A stretch of 64,000 bases of DNA from Nocardioides sp. T2.26MG-1. GTDB taxonomy: Bacteria > Actinomycetota > Actinomycetes > Propionibacteriales > Nocardioidaceae. The stretch is from assembly GCF_950101795.1 (NCBI RefSeq), contig NZ_CATNLZ010000009.1:1-64000 (forward strand). The letters run 5' to 3'. Made by a program: the position numbers and the translations under genes. Numbering within the stretch: the first letter of the stretch is position 1; every line of letters starts with the position of its first letter. Shown here piece after piece: positions 22,801-31,320 of the stretch. The notes beneath the pieces are model-generated. The model worked only from the letters and a program-made list of their open reading frames with translations, had not been told where the DNA came from and did not search any database.

Positions 22801-24716
22801 GGGACCCGCACCTCCTCGCGGTCGGCGATCTCGATGTCGATCGGCTCGCCCGCGTGCCAGCACGCCACCCGGTGACCGGGGCCGGCCGGGACCAGTGCCG
22901 GGTCCTCGACACGGCAGCGCTCGCTCGCGAGCGGGCACCGGGCGGCGTACGCGCAGCCGGGCGGTACGTCGGCGGGGTCGACCGGCCGGCCGGGGATCAC
23001 CGCCAGGGGCTGGTCGAGGTCGGTGTCCATGTCGGGCACGGCGGCCACCAGCGCCCGGGTGTAGGGGTGCAGCGCCTCGCCGGAGAGCGCGGCGGCCGGC
23101 AGGTCCTCGACGATCCGTCCGGCGTACATCACCAGCACCCGGTCGCAGACCTCGCCGACCACGGTGACGTCGTGGCTGATCAGCACCAGCGCGACGCCGT
23201 CGGCCTCGCGGATCGCCTGGAGCAGGTCGAGCACCTGCAGCTGGACGGTGACGTCGAGCGCCGTCGTGGGCTCGTCGGCGATGATCAGCGCCGGGTTGCC
23301 CATCAGGCCCATGCCGATCATCGCCCGCTGGCGCATGCCGCCGGAGAACTCGTGGGGGTACTGGCGCGCCCGCCGCTCGGGCTCGGAGATGCGCACGGAC
23401 CGCAGCCGGTCCACGGCCCGGGCCAGCGCCGAGCGGCGCTCCAGACCCTGGTGGTGGCGGGCCACCTCGGCGAGCTGGCCGCCCATCCGTCGGGTGGGGT
23501 TGAACGACGTCATCGGGTCCTGGAACACCATCGCCAGCGAGGTGCCGAGCAGCTGGCGCTGCGCGCGGGAGTCCCGCGCCCGCAGGTCGGTGCCGAGCAG
23601 GTCGAGGCGGGACGCGTCGACGCGGCCGGGCTCGCCGACCAGGCGGGAGACCGCGAGCGCGGTCAGGGACTTGCCGGAGCCGGACTCCCCCACCACGCCG
23701 ACGGCCTCCCCGCGGCGTACGGCGAAGCTCACGCCGCGCACCGGACGGATCGGTCCGCGTGCGCCCGGGAAGGTCACCTCGAGGTCACGCACGTCGAGCA
23801 CCAGGTCGGTGCCGGCCTGGTGGGACTCCTCGATCAGGGGCTCGTCGGTCACCAGCGTCGGGACGACCGGGGGAAGCGCCGGGATGCCGCCGACGACCCC
23901 GACCCCGAGGCCCTTGGCCACGGACTCACCGAAGAGGTTGAACGCGAGTCCGGCGATCAGGACGGCGGCGCCCGGGGCGAGCGCGGACGCGGGGTTGACG
24001 TAGATCGAGCTGATGCCGTCGAACAGCAGCCGGCCCCAGTCGTAGCGGGGCTGCTGGACGCCCAGGCCGAGGAAGGACAGCCCGGCGAAGGAGAGCAGCG
24101 CGCCGCCGGCGCCGATCGTGGCGTTGACGACCAGCGGCTCGGAGATGTTCGGGAGCACGTGGCGCACCAGGATCCGCAGGCGCCCGACTCCCGCGATCCG
24201 GGCGGCGGAGATGAAGTCGCGAGACTCGATGCCGGCGACCAGGGTCTGGGTGAGCCGTCCGAAGGCCGGGGCCCCGGCGAACCCGATCGCGAGCACCGCA
24301 CCGGTCGCGCCGACGCCGAAGACGACCGCGAAGAACAGCGCGAGGAGGATGCCCGGGAACGCCACCGCGATGTTGATGGCGGCGCTGACCAGGCGGCCCG
24401 GTCGGCGGCCGAGGACGAACCCGGCCGTGCCGAGGACCAGTCCGGCGACCACCGCGATCGCGGTCGCCGCGAGGGCCAGCTCGACCGAGAGGCGGGTGGC
24501 GACCAGCGTGCGGAAGAGGATGTCGCGGCCGAGGTTGTCGGTGCCCGCCCAGTGGTCGCCCGACGGACCGGCGAGGATGTTGCCGGTGTCGACGGCGTTG
24601 GCGTCGTCGGTCCAGAGGATCGGCGCGACCACCGCCAGCACCAGCACGGCGACGGTCAGTGCGGTGGCCGCGATCCCCAGCGGGGTGCGGAGCACGCTCC
24701 TCCAGCGGCGGATCAT
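22797..24716 (-). CDS. Fused peptide ABC transporter permease and ATPase (DppC-DppD fusion)
   Basis: This is one 639-residue chain. Residues 1-275 are a DppC-type permease: an N-terminal helix, the membrane core and the AARIAGVGRLRILVRHVLPN coupling segment. Residues 300-639 are a DppD-type ATPase with Walker A VVGESGSGKS (341-350), signature FSGGMRQR, Walker B LIIADEP and the four-Cys oligopeptide-transporter C-terminal extension (GCAYAARCP...RCRVED...ACW). Such fusions occur in actinobacterial peptide importers. The ATG overlaps the upstream permease stop by one base (TGATG). The uninterrupted frame shows this is a real fusion and not two genes. Confidence 0.93.
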   Translation of the reverse strand: MIRRWRSVLRTPLGIAATALTVAVLVLAVVAPILWTDDANAVDTGNILAGPSGDHWAGTDNLGRDILFRTLVATRLSVELALAATAIAVVAGLVLGTAGFVLGRRPGRLVSAAINIAVAFPGILLALFFAVVFGVGATGAVLAIGFAGAPAFGRLTQTLVAGIESRDFISAARIAGVGRLRILVRHVLPNISEPLVVNATIGAGGALLSFAGLSFLGLGVQQPRYDWGRLLFDGISSIYVNPASALAPGAAVLIAGLAFNLFGESVAKGLGVGVVGGIPALPPVVPTLVTDEPLIEESHQAGTDLVLDVRDLEVTFPGARGPIRPVRGVSFAVRRGEAVGVVGESGSGKSLTALAVSRLVGEPGRVDASRLDLLGTDLRARDSRAQRQLLGTSLAMVFQDPMTSFNPTRRMGGQLAEVARHHQGLERRSALARAVDRLRSVRISEPERRARQYPHEFSGGMRQRAMIGMGLMGNPALIIADEPTTALDVTVQLQVLDLLQAIREADGVALVLISHDVTVVGEVCDRVLVMYAGRIVEDLPAAALSGEALHPYTRALVAAVPDMDTDLDQPLAVIPGRPVDPADVPPGCAYAARCPLASERCRVEDPALVPAGPGHRVACWHAGEPIDIEIADREEVRVP

Positions 24717-25711
24717 CAGTCCTCCCGGATCGTGGAGCGGGGGTCGATCAGCGCGAGCGCCACGTCGACGAGGGTGTTGACGACCAGCACGCCGACGCCG
24801 TACACGAGCACGATGGCCTGCACGACCTGGTAGTCCTTGTTGAGGATCGAGGAGACGATCGTGCTGCCGAGGCCGGGCCAGGCGAAGACGTTCTCGACCA
24901 GCACGGTGCCGGCGACCATGCCGCTGAGGAGCAGGCCGCCGAGCGTGAGCGACGCGGTGAGCGCGTTGGGCAGCGCGTGGCCCAGGTAGATCGTGCGCGC
25001 CGGCAGCCGCTTGGCCCGGGCGGTGCGCACGAAGTCGGCCTCGAGGACCGAGACCATCTCGACCCGGACGATGCGGGCCAGGATCGCCGCCGGCCCGATC
25101 GCGAGGGACAGCACCGGCAGCACGTAGGCGTCCGGGGTGTCGTTGCCGGCCACGGGCAGCCAGCCCAGGTTGACGCCGAAGACGTAGACGAGCGCGACGC
25201 CGACCAGGAAGTCCGGGACGATTCCCACCACCACGCTGCTGGTCGTGAACGCCAGCTCGGTGCGCCGCCCGTGGCCGCGCCGGGTCAGCACCCCCATCGA
25301 GACCCCCAGCGGAACCGCGACCGCGATCGCGACGACGAACGCGAGCAGCGCGAGCTGGAGCGTGGCGGGCAGGCGCTGCGAGACGATCTGCGAGACCGGC
25401 AGCTGGGAGATCATCGACGTCCCGAGGTCGCCGGTGAGGAGGTGCTGGACGTAGTGCCAGTACTGCACCAGCAGCGGGTCGTCGAGCCCCATGTCCGCCC
25501 GCCGCGCGGCGACCAGCGACGCCGGTGCGGTCGGCCCCAGGGCCGCCCGCACCGGGTCGCCCGGGATCAGGTGGATCATCAGGAACGACGCCGTCACCAG
25601 CACCCACAGGGAGACCAGCAGCCGCCCGAGGCGCCGTACGGCGAAGCGCAGCCAGGGGCGGGCGGGCGCTCCGACGCGCGGAGCCGGGGCGACCGAGCTC
25701 GCCAACGACAT
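24716..25711 (-). CDS. Peptide ABC transporter permease (DppB/OppB-like)
   Basis: This 331-residue membrane protein has about six helices. It shows family marks of DppB: an N-terminal helix followed by IPGDPVRAALG, the extracytoplasmic loop with GLDDPLLVQYWHYVQHLLTGD, and the cytoplasmic EAA-like coupling loop EADFVRTARAKRLPARTIYL. It pairs with the permease half of the downstream fused gene to form the channel. The starting ATG is 8 nt from the binding-protein stop, so the three importer genes form one unit. Confidence 0.93.
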   Translation of the reverse strand: MSLASSVAPAPRVGAPARPWLRFAVRRLGRLLVSLWVLVTASFLMIHLIPGDPVRAALGPTAPASLVAARRADMGLDDPLLVQYWHYVQHLLTGDLGTSMISQLPVSQIVSQRLPATLQLALLAFVVAIAVAVPLGVSMGVLTRRGHGRRTELAFTTSSVVVGIVPDFLVGVALVYVFGVNLGWLPVAGNDTPDAYVLPVLSLAIGPAAILARIVRVEMVSVLEADFVRTARAKRLPARTIYLGHALPNALTASLTLGGLLLSGMVAGTVLVENVFAWPGLGSTIVSSILNKDYQVVQAIVLVYGVGVLVVNTLVDVALALIDPRSTIRED

Positions 25712-25719
25712 GGGCTACC

Positions 25720-27279
25720 TCACTCGGCCAGCATGCGGATGCTGGTGGGCATGAACGTGCCGGGGTAGTCGAACTCGGCGCCGTTGCCGAAGGTCTTCAC
25801 CTCGTTGTTGGCGAACGGGACGATGTCGGCCGCGGCGACCAGCGCCGACTCCGCCTCGAGCCAGGAGTCGCAGCCCTCGGTGCCGTTGGTCTTGGTGGCG
25901 GCGGCGACCCCGTCGGCGTACTCCTTGTTGTCGATCCCGGAGAAGTTCGTGCCGCCGTCCGCCAGGCCCGGGCCGGACAGGAACGGGACGAGCTGGTCGG
26001 GGCTGTTGACGTTGAGCGGCACCCACGCGATGTCCCAGTCGCCGGTGCCGAAGATCGCACCCTGGAGGGCGGTCTCGTCGACCCCCTTGGCCGTCACGGT
26101 GGCGCCGGCGGCCTCCCACTGCTGGACGGCGAGCTCGGCTGCCGCCGCCAGGGCGCTGCCGGCGGCGCTGGAGTAGAGGAACGTGAGCTTCTTGCCGGCG
26201 AGGGCGGCCTTGGCGGCGTCGACGTCCTGCGCCGGCAGAGCCGGGCCGATGGAGTCGCCCGGGCAGGCGACGGGCTCGAGGGCCGCGAACGTCGTGGCCG
26301 GACCGCCCGCGTCGGCCGTCGCCACCGAGGCGAGCTGCCCGAAGTCGATGGCCTGGGTGAGCGCCATCCGGACGTCGGCGTCGGCGGTCGCGCGGCCCTC
26401 GTTGTGGTTGTACCACTGCTCGCCGGCCATCGCCGGGGTGCTGGTGTGGAACAGGTCCTGGGCCTCGAGGCGCTTGACGTCGGGGCCCTGGATCGTGGCC
26501 GCGTTGATCTCCCCGGAGACCAGGAGGTTCGCAGCGGTGCCCTCGTTCTGGATCACCTTCATGACGACGGTGTCGGGCAGGCCCTGCTCGTCGGTCGTCG
26601 CGCCGTCGGGCCCCCAGGTGTAGCCGTCCCGGATCTGGTACGAGTAGTGGTCGCCCGGCACGGCCTCGGTGAGCTCGTACGGGCCGGTGCCGAACGTCTT
26701 GTTCGCGAGCGCCTTGCGGTCCTTCAGTCCCGACTCGCACACCATCGGGAGGCTGCCGAACCCGTTGAGCACGAACGGCGCCGGCTGGGCGAGCGTCACG
26801 GTCACGGTGCCGGCCGCGTCGTCGGCCTTCGCGGTCGCGCCCGCCGGGAGGAAGGTGCCGAGGTAGGGGCTCTTGTTCTTGGGGTCGGCCACGTAGGCGA
26901 TGTTGTCGGCCACGGTCGACGCCGTGAACTCGCTGCCGTCGGCGCAGGTGATGCCGTCGTTGAGGGTGAAGGTGACGGTGGTGCCGTCCACCGACCACTC
27001 CTGGGCGAGCTGGGACTCGATCTCGCCGCTCTCCCCGTCGACGGAGACCAGGTTGTCGTAGGCGAGCTGGTTGACGGCGAACAGCTGGCTGCTGGCCGAC
27101 GAGTGCGGGTCGAGCTTGCCCGGGTCGCCCGCGATCGCCATCGTGAACGTGCCGCCGTCGGCGTACTCGCTGTCACCTCCCCCGCTCTTCGAGGTTCCTG
27201 GGTCGTCGCTGCCGCCGCCGCAGCCGGCGAGCAGAGCAGTGGTCACGCACAGTCCGAGAGCGGTCGCGGTCAGCTTCAT
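25720..27279 (-). CDS. Peptide-type ABC transporter substrate-binding lipoprotein (family 5)
   Basis: The 519-residue protein starts with a lipoprotein signal peptide ending LLAGC (lipidated Cys20) and a Gly/Ser-rich linker, then a family 5 solute-binding fold (DPGKLDPHSSASSQLF..., QLAQEWSVDGTTVTFTLNDG, TFGTGPYELTE). It captures the substrate outside the membrane and delivers it to the permeases encoded next. Family 5 proteins bind di- and oligopeptides, nickel or sugars; the peptidase-rich operon argues for peptides. The gap to the upstream S12 gene is 56 nt with no terminator seen. Confidence 0.92.
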   Translation of the reverse strand: MKLTATALGLCVTTALLAGCGGGSDDPGTSKSGGGDSEYADGGTFTMAIAGDPGKLDPHSSASSQLFAVNQLAYDNLVSVDGESGEIESQLAQEWSVDGTTVTFTLNDGITCADGSEFTASTVADNIAYVADPKNKSPYLGTFLPAGATAKADDAAGTVTVTLAQPAPFVLNGFGSLPMVCESGLKDRKALANKTFGTGPYELTEAVPGDHYSYQIRDGYTWGPDGATTDEQGLPDTVVMKVIQNEGTAANLLVSGEINAATIQGPDVKRLEAQDLFHTSTPAMAGEQWYNHNEGRATADADVRMALTQAIDFGQLASVATADAGGPATTFAALEPVACPGDSIGPALPAQDVDAAKAALAGKKLTFLYSSAAGSALAAAAELAVQQWEAAGATVTAKGVDETALQGAIFGTGDWDIAWVPLNVNSPDQLVPFLSGPGLADGGTNFSGIDNKEYADGVAAATKTNGTEGCDSWLEAESALVAAADIVPFANNEVKTFGNGAEFDYPGTFMPTSIRMLAE

Positions 27280-27335
27280 TGACGGTTCCTCAGGTTCGCG
27301 CGGGTGGGATTCGCGGGGCTGGATCTTGGGGTGGG

Positions 27336-28724
27336 TCAGGCTCCGGCGCGCCGGATGGCGCGGCCGACGTGGAGGTAGAGCGCGTGGCCCGCGCCGTCGT
27401 CGCCGACGAAGGCGTGGGGCATGTGCATGCCGCGGTCCGCCTCGAGCGGGATCAGGCTGTCCTCGCCGAACGGCACGAACTCGGTGAGCTCACGCTGGGC
27501 GCCCATCTCGGCGATCTCGCCCTTGGGGATCAGCTCGATCCAGATCCGCCGCTCGTCGTCCTGGGTGACGACCAGGTCCATGACGTCGGCCGAGTAGGTG
27601 CCGACGTATCGGGTCGCGTCGATCCGTTCGGGGTCGACCGGCGGGGTGGGCAGGGCGGGCAGCGTGGTCTCGGTGAGCTGGTCGATCACGTGGCCGATGA
27701 CCTCGTGGTAGAGCGACATCGCGTCGCCGCCGTTGGTGAGCAGAGCGACCGCGACGCCGGCCTCGGGCACCATCCGCATGAAGGCGTACTGGCCGATGGT
27801 GCTGCCGTCGTGGCCGATCACGTCGCCCTCGGGGACGTCGAAGCGCTCGAAGCCGAGGCCCCACGACGTGCCCATGATGCCGAGGTAGGGCAGGTCGACC
27901 TCGCGGGCCTGCATCCGGGCCGGCGTGCCCGGTGCGAGCACCTGGGTGCCGTCGGCGGCGCGGCCGTCCTCGAGGTGCATGCGAGCGAACGTCAGCAGGT
28001 CGCGCGGCCGCATCGCGAGCATGGATCCGGCCGGGGAGTTGGAGCGGGCCATCGCCCAGATCGGCGCGGGCACGCTGGCGGCGCCCGGCTCGGGCTCGAT
28101 GTGGCCCATCGCGGCGCGGAACGTGATCGCCTCGTAGACGCTGGCGGCCGCGTGGGTCAGGCCCAGCGGCGCGAACAGGTGCTCGCGCAGGCAATCGTCG
28201 TACGTCTTCCCGCGCAGCACCTCGACGAGGCGACCGAGCACCACGAAGCCGGCGTTGTTGTAGGAGAACCGCTCGCCGGGCGGGAACAGCTGCGGCACGT
28301 CGTGGAGGACGCCGAGGTACTTCTCCACGCAGTCGTCGCCGACGCCGGTGTCGGTGAAGATGTCGCCCTCGAAGCCGGCGGTGTGGTTGAGCAGCTGGTG
28401 GACCGTGATCGCCGCGGCGGCGTCCTTGTCCCCGATCTCGAACTCCGGCAGGTAGGTGCGCACCGGCTGGTCGAGCTCGACCTTGCCCTCGTCGACGAGC
28501 TGCATCACGAGCGTGGCGGTCCACAGCTTGGTGATGGACCCGATCTGGAAGACCGAGTCGGCGGTCGCGTCCACCCCGGTCGCCTTGCTCAGGACGCCGG
28601 CGGCGCCGTCGACCACCTCGCCGGCGGCGACGACAGCCCACGCCGCACCGGGGACCTGGTGCTTCTCGATCAGGCCGGGCAGCTGGTCGGCGATCCAGGC
28701 CTCGACCTCGCGCAGTGTGCTCAT
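27336..28724 (-). CDS. Cytoplasmic S12 serine hydrolase (beta-lactamase class C / D-aminopeptidase fold)
   Basis: This 462-residue serine hydrolase has catalytic SITK (Ser63, Lys66), YNN (Tyr155) and an HDG third motif, followed by a C-terminal beta-barrel-like domain (about 370-462). It has no signal peptide, unlike penicillin-binding proteins and secreted beta-lactamases, so it acts inside the cell. It is visibly homologous to the C-terminal half of the S9-S12 fusion in the same operon (shared VFQIGS.TK.WTAT.VMQLVDEG and the .DGD.FTDTG.GDDC.EKY blocks). Likely activities are D-aminopeptidase, D-amidase or esterase. ATG 28724 is chosen because GGTGAG lies just upstream; an N-terminal extension to 28820 is out of family length. 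It is the first gene of the run. Confidence 0.88.
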   Translation of the reverse strand: MSTLREVEAWIADQLPGLIEKHQVPGAAWAVVAAGEVVDGAAGVLSKATGVDATADSVFQIGSITKLWTATLVMQLVDEGKVELDQPVRTYLPEFEIGDKDAAAAITVHQLLNHTAGFEGDIFTDTGVGDDCVEKYLGVLHDVPQLFPPGERFSYNNAGFVVLGRLVEVLRGKTYDDCLREHLFAPLGLTHAAASVYEAITFRAAMGHIEPEPGAASVPAPIWAMARSNSPAGSMLAMRPRDLLTFARMHLEDGRAADGTQVLAPGTPARMQAREVDLPYLGIMGTSWGLGFERFDVPEGDVIGHDGSTIGQYAFMRMVPEAGVAVALLTNGGDAMSLYHEVIGHVIDQLTETTLPALPTPPVDPERIDATRYVGTYSADVMDLVVTQDDERRIWIELIPKGEIAEMGAQRELTEFVPFGEDSLIPLEADRGMHMPHAFVGDDGAGHALYLHVGRAIRRAGA

Positions 28725-28851
28725 GGCGCTCACCGTAAGGACCCGCCCTCCTCGCTGTGTTCGTCGTCTTCCACAAGCCCGGGCGGGGACTTCCGTCGTC
28801 GTCAACAGGTTCAGGGTCACCCGAACGCGAACGGACGAGAGCCGTCGGGAA

Positions 28852-28867
28852 TGTGATCCAGTTCACT
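28852..28867. promoter_or_regulatory. CRP/GlxR-like inverted repeat in the divergent promoter region
   Basis: TGTGATCCAGTTCACT matches the TGTGA-N6-TCACA pattern of Crp/GlxR-type sites with one mismatch. It lies 41 nt before the chemoreceptor ATG and 128 nt before the S12 start on the other strand. The 184-nt gap is the only place where promoters for both the 13-kb operon and the chemoreceptor can sit. A second symmetry, AGTTCACTGAACT (28860-28872), overlaps it. Confidence 0.35.
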
Positions 28868-28908
28868 GAACTCCTTGAGTCGGTGTCGCCGCGTCCGATA
28901 GACCTCCC

Positions 28909-30483
28909 ATGAACCGTCCCTCGCTACGAGCCGCCTCGATCCAGACGCGGCTGATCGTCATCGTGCTGCTCTTCGCCATCGGCATCGCCGCCCTGGCTGC
29001 CCTGGCCTCCGCTCGCATGGAGGGCCGGATCCTCACCGAGCGCAAGAACGCGACCCGGTCGGTCGTCGAGACCGCGCTCGGCATCGTCACCTACTACGGC
29101 GGCGAGGCCGAGGCCGGGCGCCTGACCGAGAAGGATGCCCAGGCGGCAGCGCTCGCCGCGGTCCAGCAGCTGCGCTACTCCGGCACGGAGTACTTCTGGA
29201 TCAACGACATGACCCCGGCGATGATCATGCACCCGGTGAAGCCCGAGCTCGACGGCACCGACCTGTCGGCCAGCGAGGACCCCGACGGCAAGAAGCTGTT
29301 CGTGGAGATGGTCAAGGTCGTGCAGGACAAGGGCGCGGGCTTCGTGGAGTACCAGTGGCCCAAGCCGGGCTCGGACGCACCGCAGCCCAAGGTCTCGTAC
29401 GTCGCGGGCTACGAGCCCTGGGGCTGGGTGATCGGCTCGGGCATCTATGTCGACGACGTCAGCTCCGTGGCCTGGGGCGAGACCGTCGCCCTGCTGCTCA
29501 GCGGCCTCCTGGTGATCGTGGTGGTGGGCGCGGCGGCGTTCGTGATCGGCCGCACCATCGTCCGGCCGCTGCGCTCGGCCACCGACCTGCTCGCCAGCGG
29601 CGACCTGTCGACCCGCCTGCCCGAGGGCACCGGGCGCAACGAGCTGGAGAAGCTCGCGGTGGCCCTCAACGGCACGCTCGACCGCTCGGCGGCCGTGGCG
29701 GCCGGCGTCAGCGCGGCCGCCCACGAGCTCGACGCGGCCGTGACCAGCCTGGTCGAGACGAGCGACGGGATCACCGACAGCGCCGACCGCACCGCAGCGC
29801 AGACCGCCGCGGCGGCCAGCTCGGCGCAGGAGGTCAGCTCCGGGATCGAGCACGTGGCCGCGGGCACCCAGCAGATGGGGGCCTCGATCAGCGAGATCGC
29901 GCAGAACACCTCCTCGCTCGCGCGGATCGCCGGCGAGGCGGTCGAGATCGCCGACAGCACCAACCAGGTGGTCTCCGCGCTCGGGGACTCCTCGGCCGAG
30001 ATCGGCAACGTCGTCAAGGTGATCACCGCGATCGCCGAGCAGACCAACCTGCTCGCGCTCAACGCGACCATCGAGGCCGCCCGGGCCGGCGACGCCGGCA
30101 AGGGCTTCGCGGTCGTCGCCGGCGAGGTCAAGGAGCTCGCCCAGGAGACCAGCCGCGCCACCGGGGACATCTCGACCCGGGTCGAGTCGATCCAGAACGC
30201 GGTGGCCGAGGCCGCCACGGAGATCAACAAGATCCAGGAGATCATCGGCCGGATCAGCGACTTCCAGAACTCCATCGCCGGTGCCGTCGAGGAGCAGACT
30301 GCTACGACCGCGGCGATCGCGGGCAGCATCGGCGAGGCCGCCGACCGCGGCCGCGACATCGCCGCCACGCTCGAACTGGTCGACGAGGCGTCCCGGGCCA
30401 CCCGCTCCGAGCTCGAGGGCATCCGGGCCGCCGCCCACGACCTGGCCGCCACCTCCCAGCGGCTCCAGGAGACCGTCGGCTAG
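28909..30483 (+). CDS. Methyl-accepting chemotaxis protein with a single Cache domain
   Basis: The 524-residue chemoreceptor has an N-terminal helix (about 15-33), a periplasmic-type sCache_2 domain (about 40-185: [39 protein letters not shown]) and a second helix (about 193-215). A HAMP domain (about 217-265) and a signalling domain (about 280-520) follow, with the conserved hairpin [20 protein letters not shown]. It would report an external small ligand, often an organic or amino acid for this Cache type, to CheA/CheW. No other che genes are in the window. It is divergent from the peptide-importer operon, so a shared ligand is possible but unproven. Confidence 0.93.
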   Translation: MNRPSLRAASIQTRLIVIVLLFAIGIAALAALASARMEGRILTERKNATRSVVETALGIVTYYGGEAEAGRLTEKDAQAAALAAVQQLRYSGTEYFWINDMTPAMIMHPVKPELDGTDLSASEDPDGKKLFVEMVKVVQDKGAGFVEYQWPKPGSDAPQPKVSYVAGYEPWGWVIGSGIYVDDVSSVAWGETVALLLSGLLVIVVVGAAAFVIGRTIVRPLRSATDLLASGDLSTRLPEGTGRNELEKLAVALNGTLDRSAAVAAGVSAAAHELDAAVTSLVETSDGITDSADRTAAQTAAAASSAQEVSSGIEHVAAGTQQMGASISEIAQNTSSLARIAGEAVEIADSTNQVVSALGDSSAEIGNVVKVITAIAEQTNLLALNATIEAARAGDAGKGFAVVAGEVKELAQETSRATGDISTRVESIQNAVAEAATEINKIQEIIGRISDFQNSIAGAVEEQTATTAAIAGSIGEAADRGRDIAATLELVDEASRATRSELEGIRAAAHDLAATSQRLQETVG

Positions 30484-30541
30484 CGCCGATATCGACAGAC
30501 CGGTCCGGGTCGATCCTCGTGTGGGGCGGGGATCGGCCCGG

Positions 30542-31018
30542 TCAGTCCTGGTCCTCGCCGACGGTCTCGAGCACGACGACCGCGGTCTCGGTGGGCCGCC
30601 GTGCGGCGTACGCGTCCAGGTTCTTGTCCAGCTCGGCCCACCGTGCCCACAGCCGCTCACGCTCGGCGCCCTCGGCCCGACGGGCCCGCACCAGCCGGGT
30701 GCCGTCCTTGGTCTGCACCTCCGCGTGCGGCTCCTCCTGCAGGTTGAGCCACCAGGCGGGCTCGGCCGCGCCCCAGCCGTTCATCGCCATCGTCACCAGG
30801 TCGGGCCCGTCCTCGAAGTAGCCGACCACGACCTGCCGCGGCTGGCCCGTGCGCCGGCCGGTGGTGGTGAGCCACAGTGCGCCCCACCCGTCCTCCTGGG
30901 GCAGCCAGAGCCCCCGGCGGCCGTCGGTACGCCGGACCAGCGCCCGGTGGGCGTGCCAGAACGCCTTGATGAACCACCGCGGCGGGAGCCACGCCCGCCG
31001 TCCACGGGTCTTGGTCAT
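30542..31018 (-). CDS. Deazaflavin-dependent (DDN-like) nitroreductase family protein
   Basis: The 158-residue protein carries the split-barrel fold signature of the F420-dependent nitroreductase (DUF385) family: LWLTTTGRRTGQPRQVVVGYFEDG, then AMNGWGAAEPAWWLNLQEEPHAEVQ. Relatives reduce quinones, nitro compounds or other substrates with F420H2. It begins with ATG at 31018, with a basic, aromatic N-terminus (LPPRWFIKAFWHAHRALVRR) that may sit at the membrane. It stands alone between a chemoreceptor and a toxin-antitoxin pair. Confidence 0.85.
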   Translation of the reverse strand: MTKTRGRRAWLPPRWFIKAFWHAHRALVRRTDGRRGLWLPQEDGWGALWLTTTGRRTGQPRQVVVGYFEDGPDLVTMAMNGWGAAEPAWWLNLQEEPHAEVQTKDGTRLVRARRAEGAERERLWARWAELDKNLDAYAARRPTETAVVVLETVGEDQD

Positions 31019-31090
31019 GCCTCGAGCCTCCCCTCCGGCACCTTCCAGGCACAGGGCAGAAGGTCACGCGAGCCCGAGACCGCTCACCAC

Positions 31091-31109
31091 TGATACCACT
31101 TCGGTATCA
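31091..31109. promoter_or_regulatory. Operator and promoter of the toxin-antitoxin pair
   Basis: TGATACC, 5 nt, GGTATCA: a perfect 7-bp inverted repeat just upstream of the antitoxin. The right arm runs into TATCAT (31105-31110), which would serve as a -10 box and place the transcript start at about 31117, the antitoxin ATG itself. That implies a leaderless message and direct repression by the antitoxin or its complex. Confidence 0.65.
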
Positions 31110-31116
31110 TGACCGC

Positions 31117-31320
31117 ATGGCCATGACGCTGCGACTCACGCCCGAGGACGAGCGGCTGCTCGCCGCCCTTGCCGAGTCCGAGGGGGTGAGCAAGCACGAG
31201 GCCACCCTGCGTGCGATCCGCGAGGCGGCCGCGCGGCACGGTCACGAGGCCCGGGTCGCCGAGCTCTCCGCGCGGGCGCGTGAGCGGTACGCCGACCTGC
31301 TTGACCGGCTGGGCCGTTGA
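31117..31320 (+). CDS. Antitoxin, ribbon-helix-helix type, of a Doc-like pair
   Basis: This 67-residue protein begins MAMTLRLTPEDERLLAALAE, followed by a helix-rich, charged segment, as in short CopG/RHH antitoxins (beta strand TLRLTPE then helices). The N-terminal strand and first helices would bind the palindrome just upstream; the C-terminal part would cover the toxin. No Shine-Dalgarno is seen, in keeping with a leaderless start. A second ATG two codons later is possible. The stop overlaps the toxin start by 4 nt (TTGA). Confidence 0.8.
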   Translation: MAMTLRLTPEDERLLAALAESEGVSKHEATLRAIREAAARHGHEARVAELSARARERYADLLDRLGR

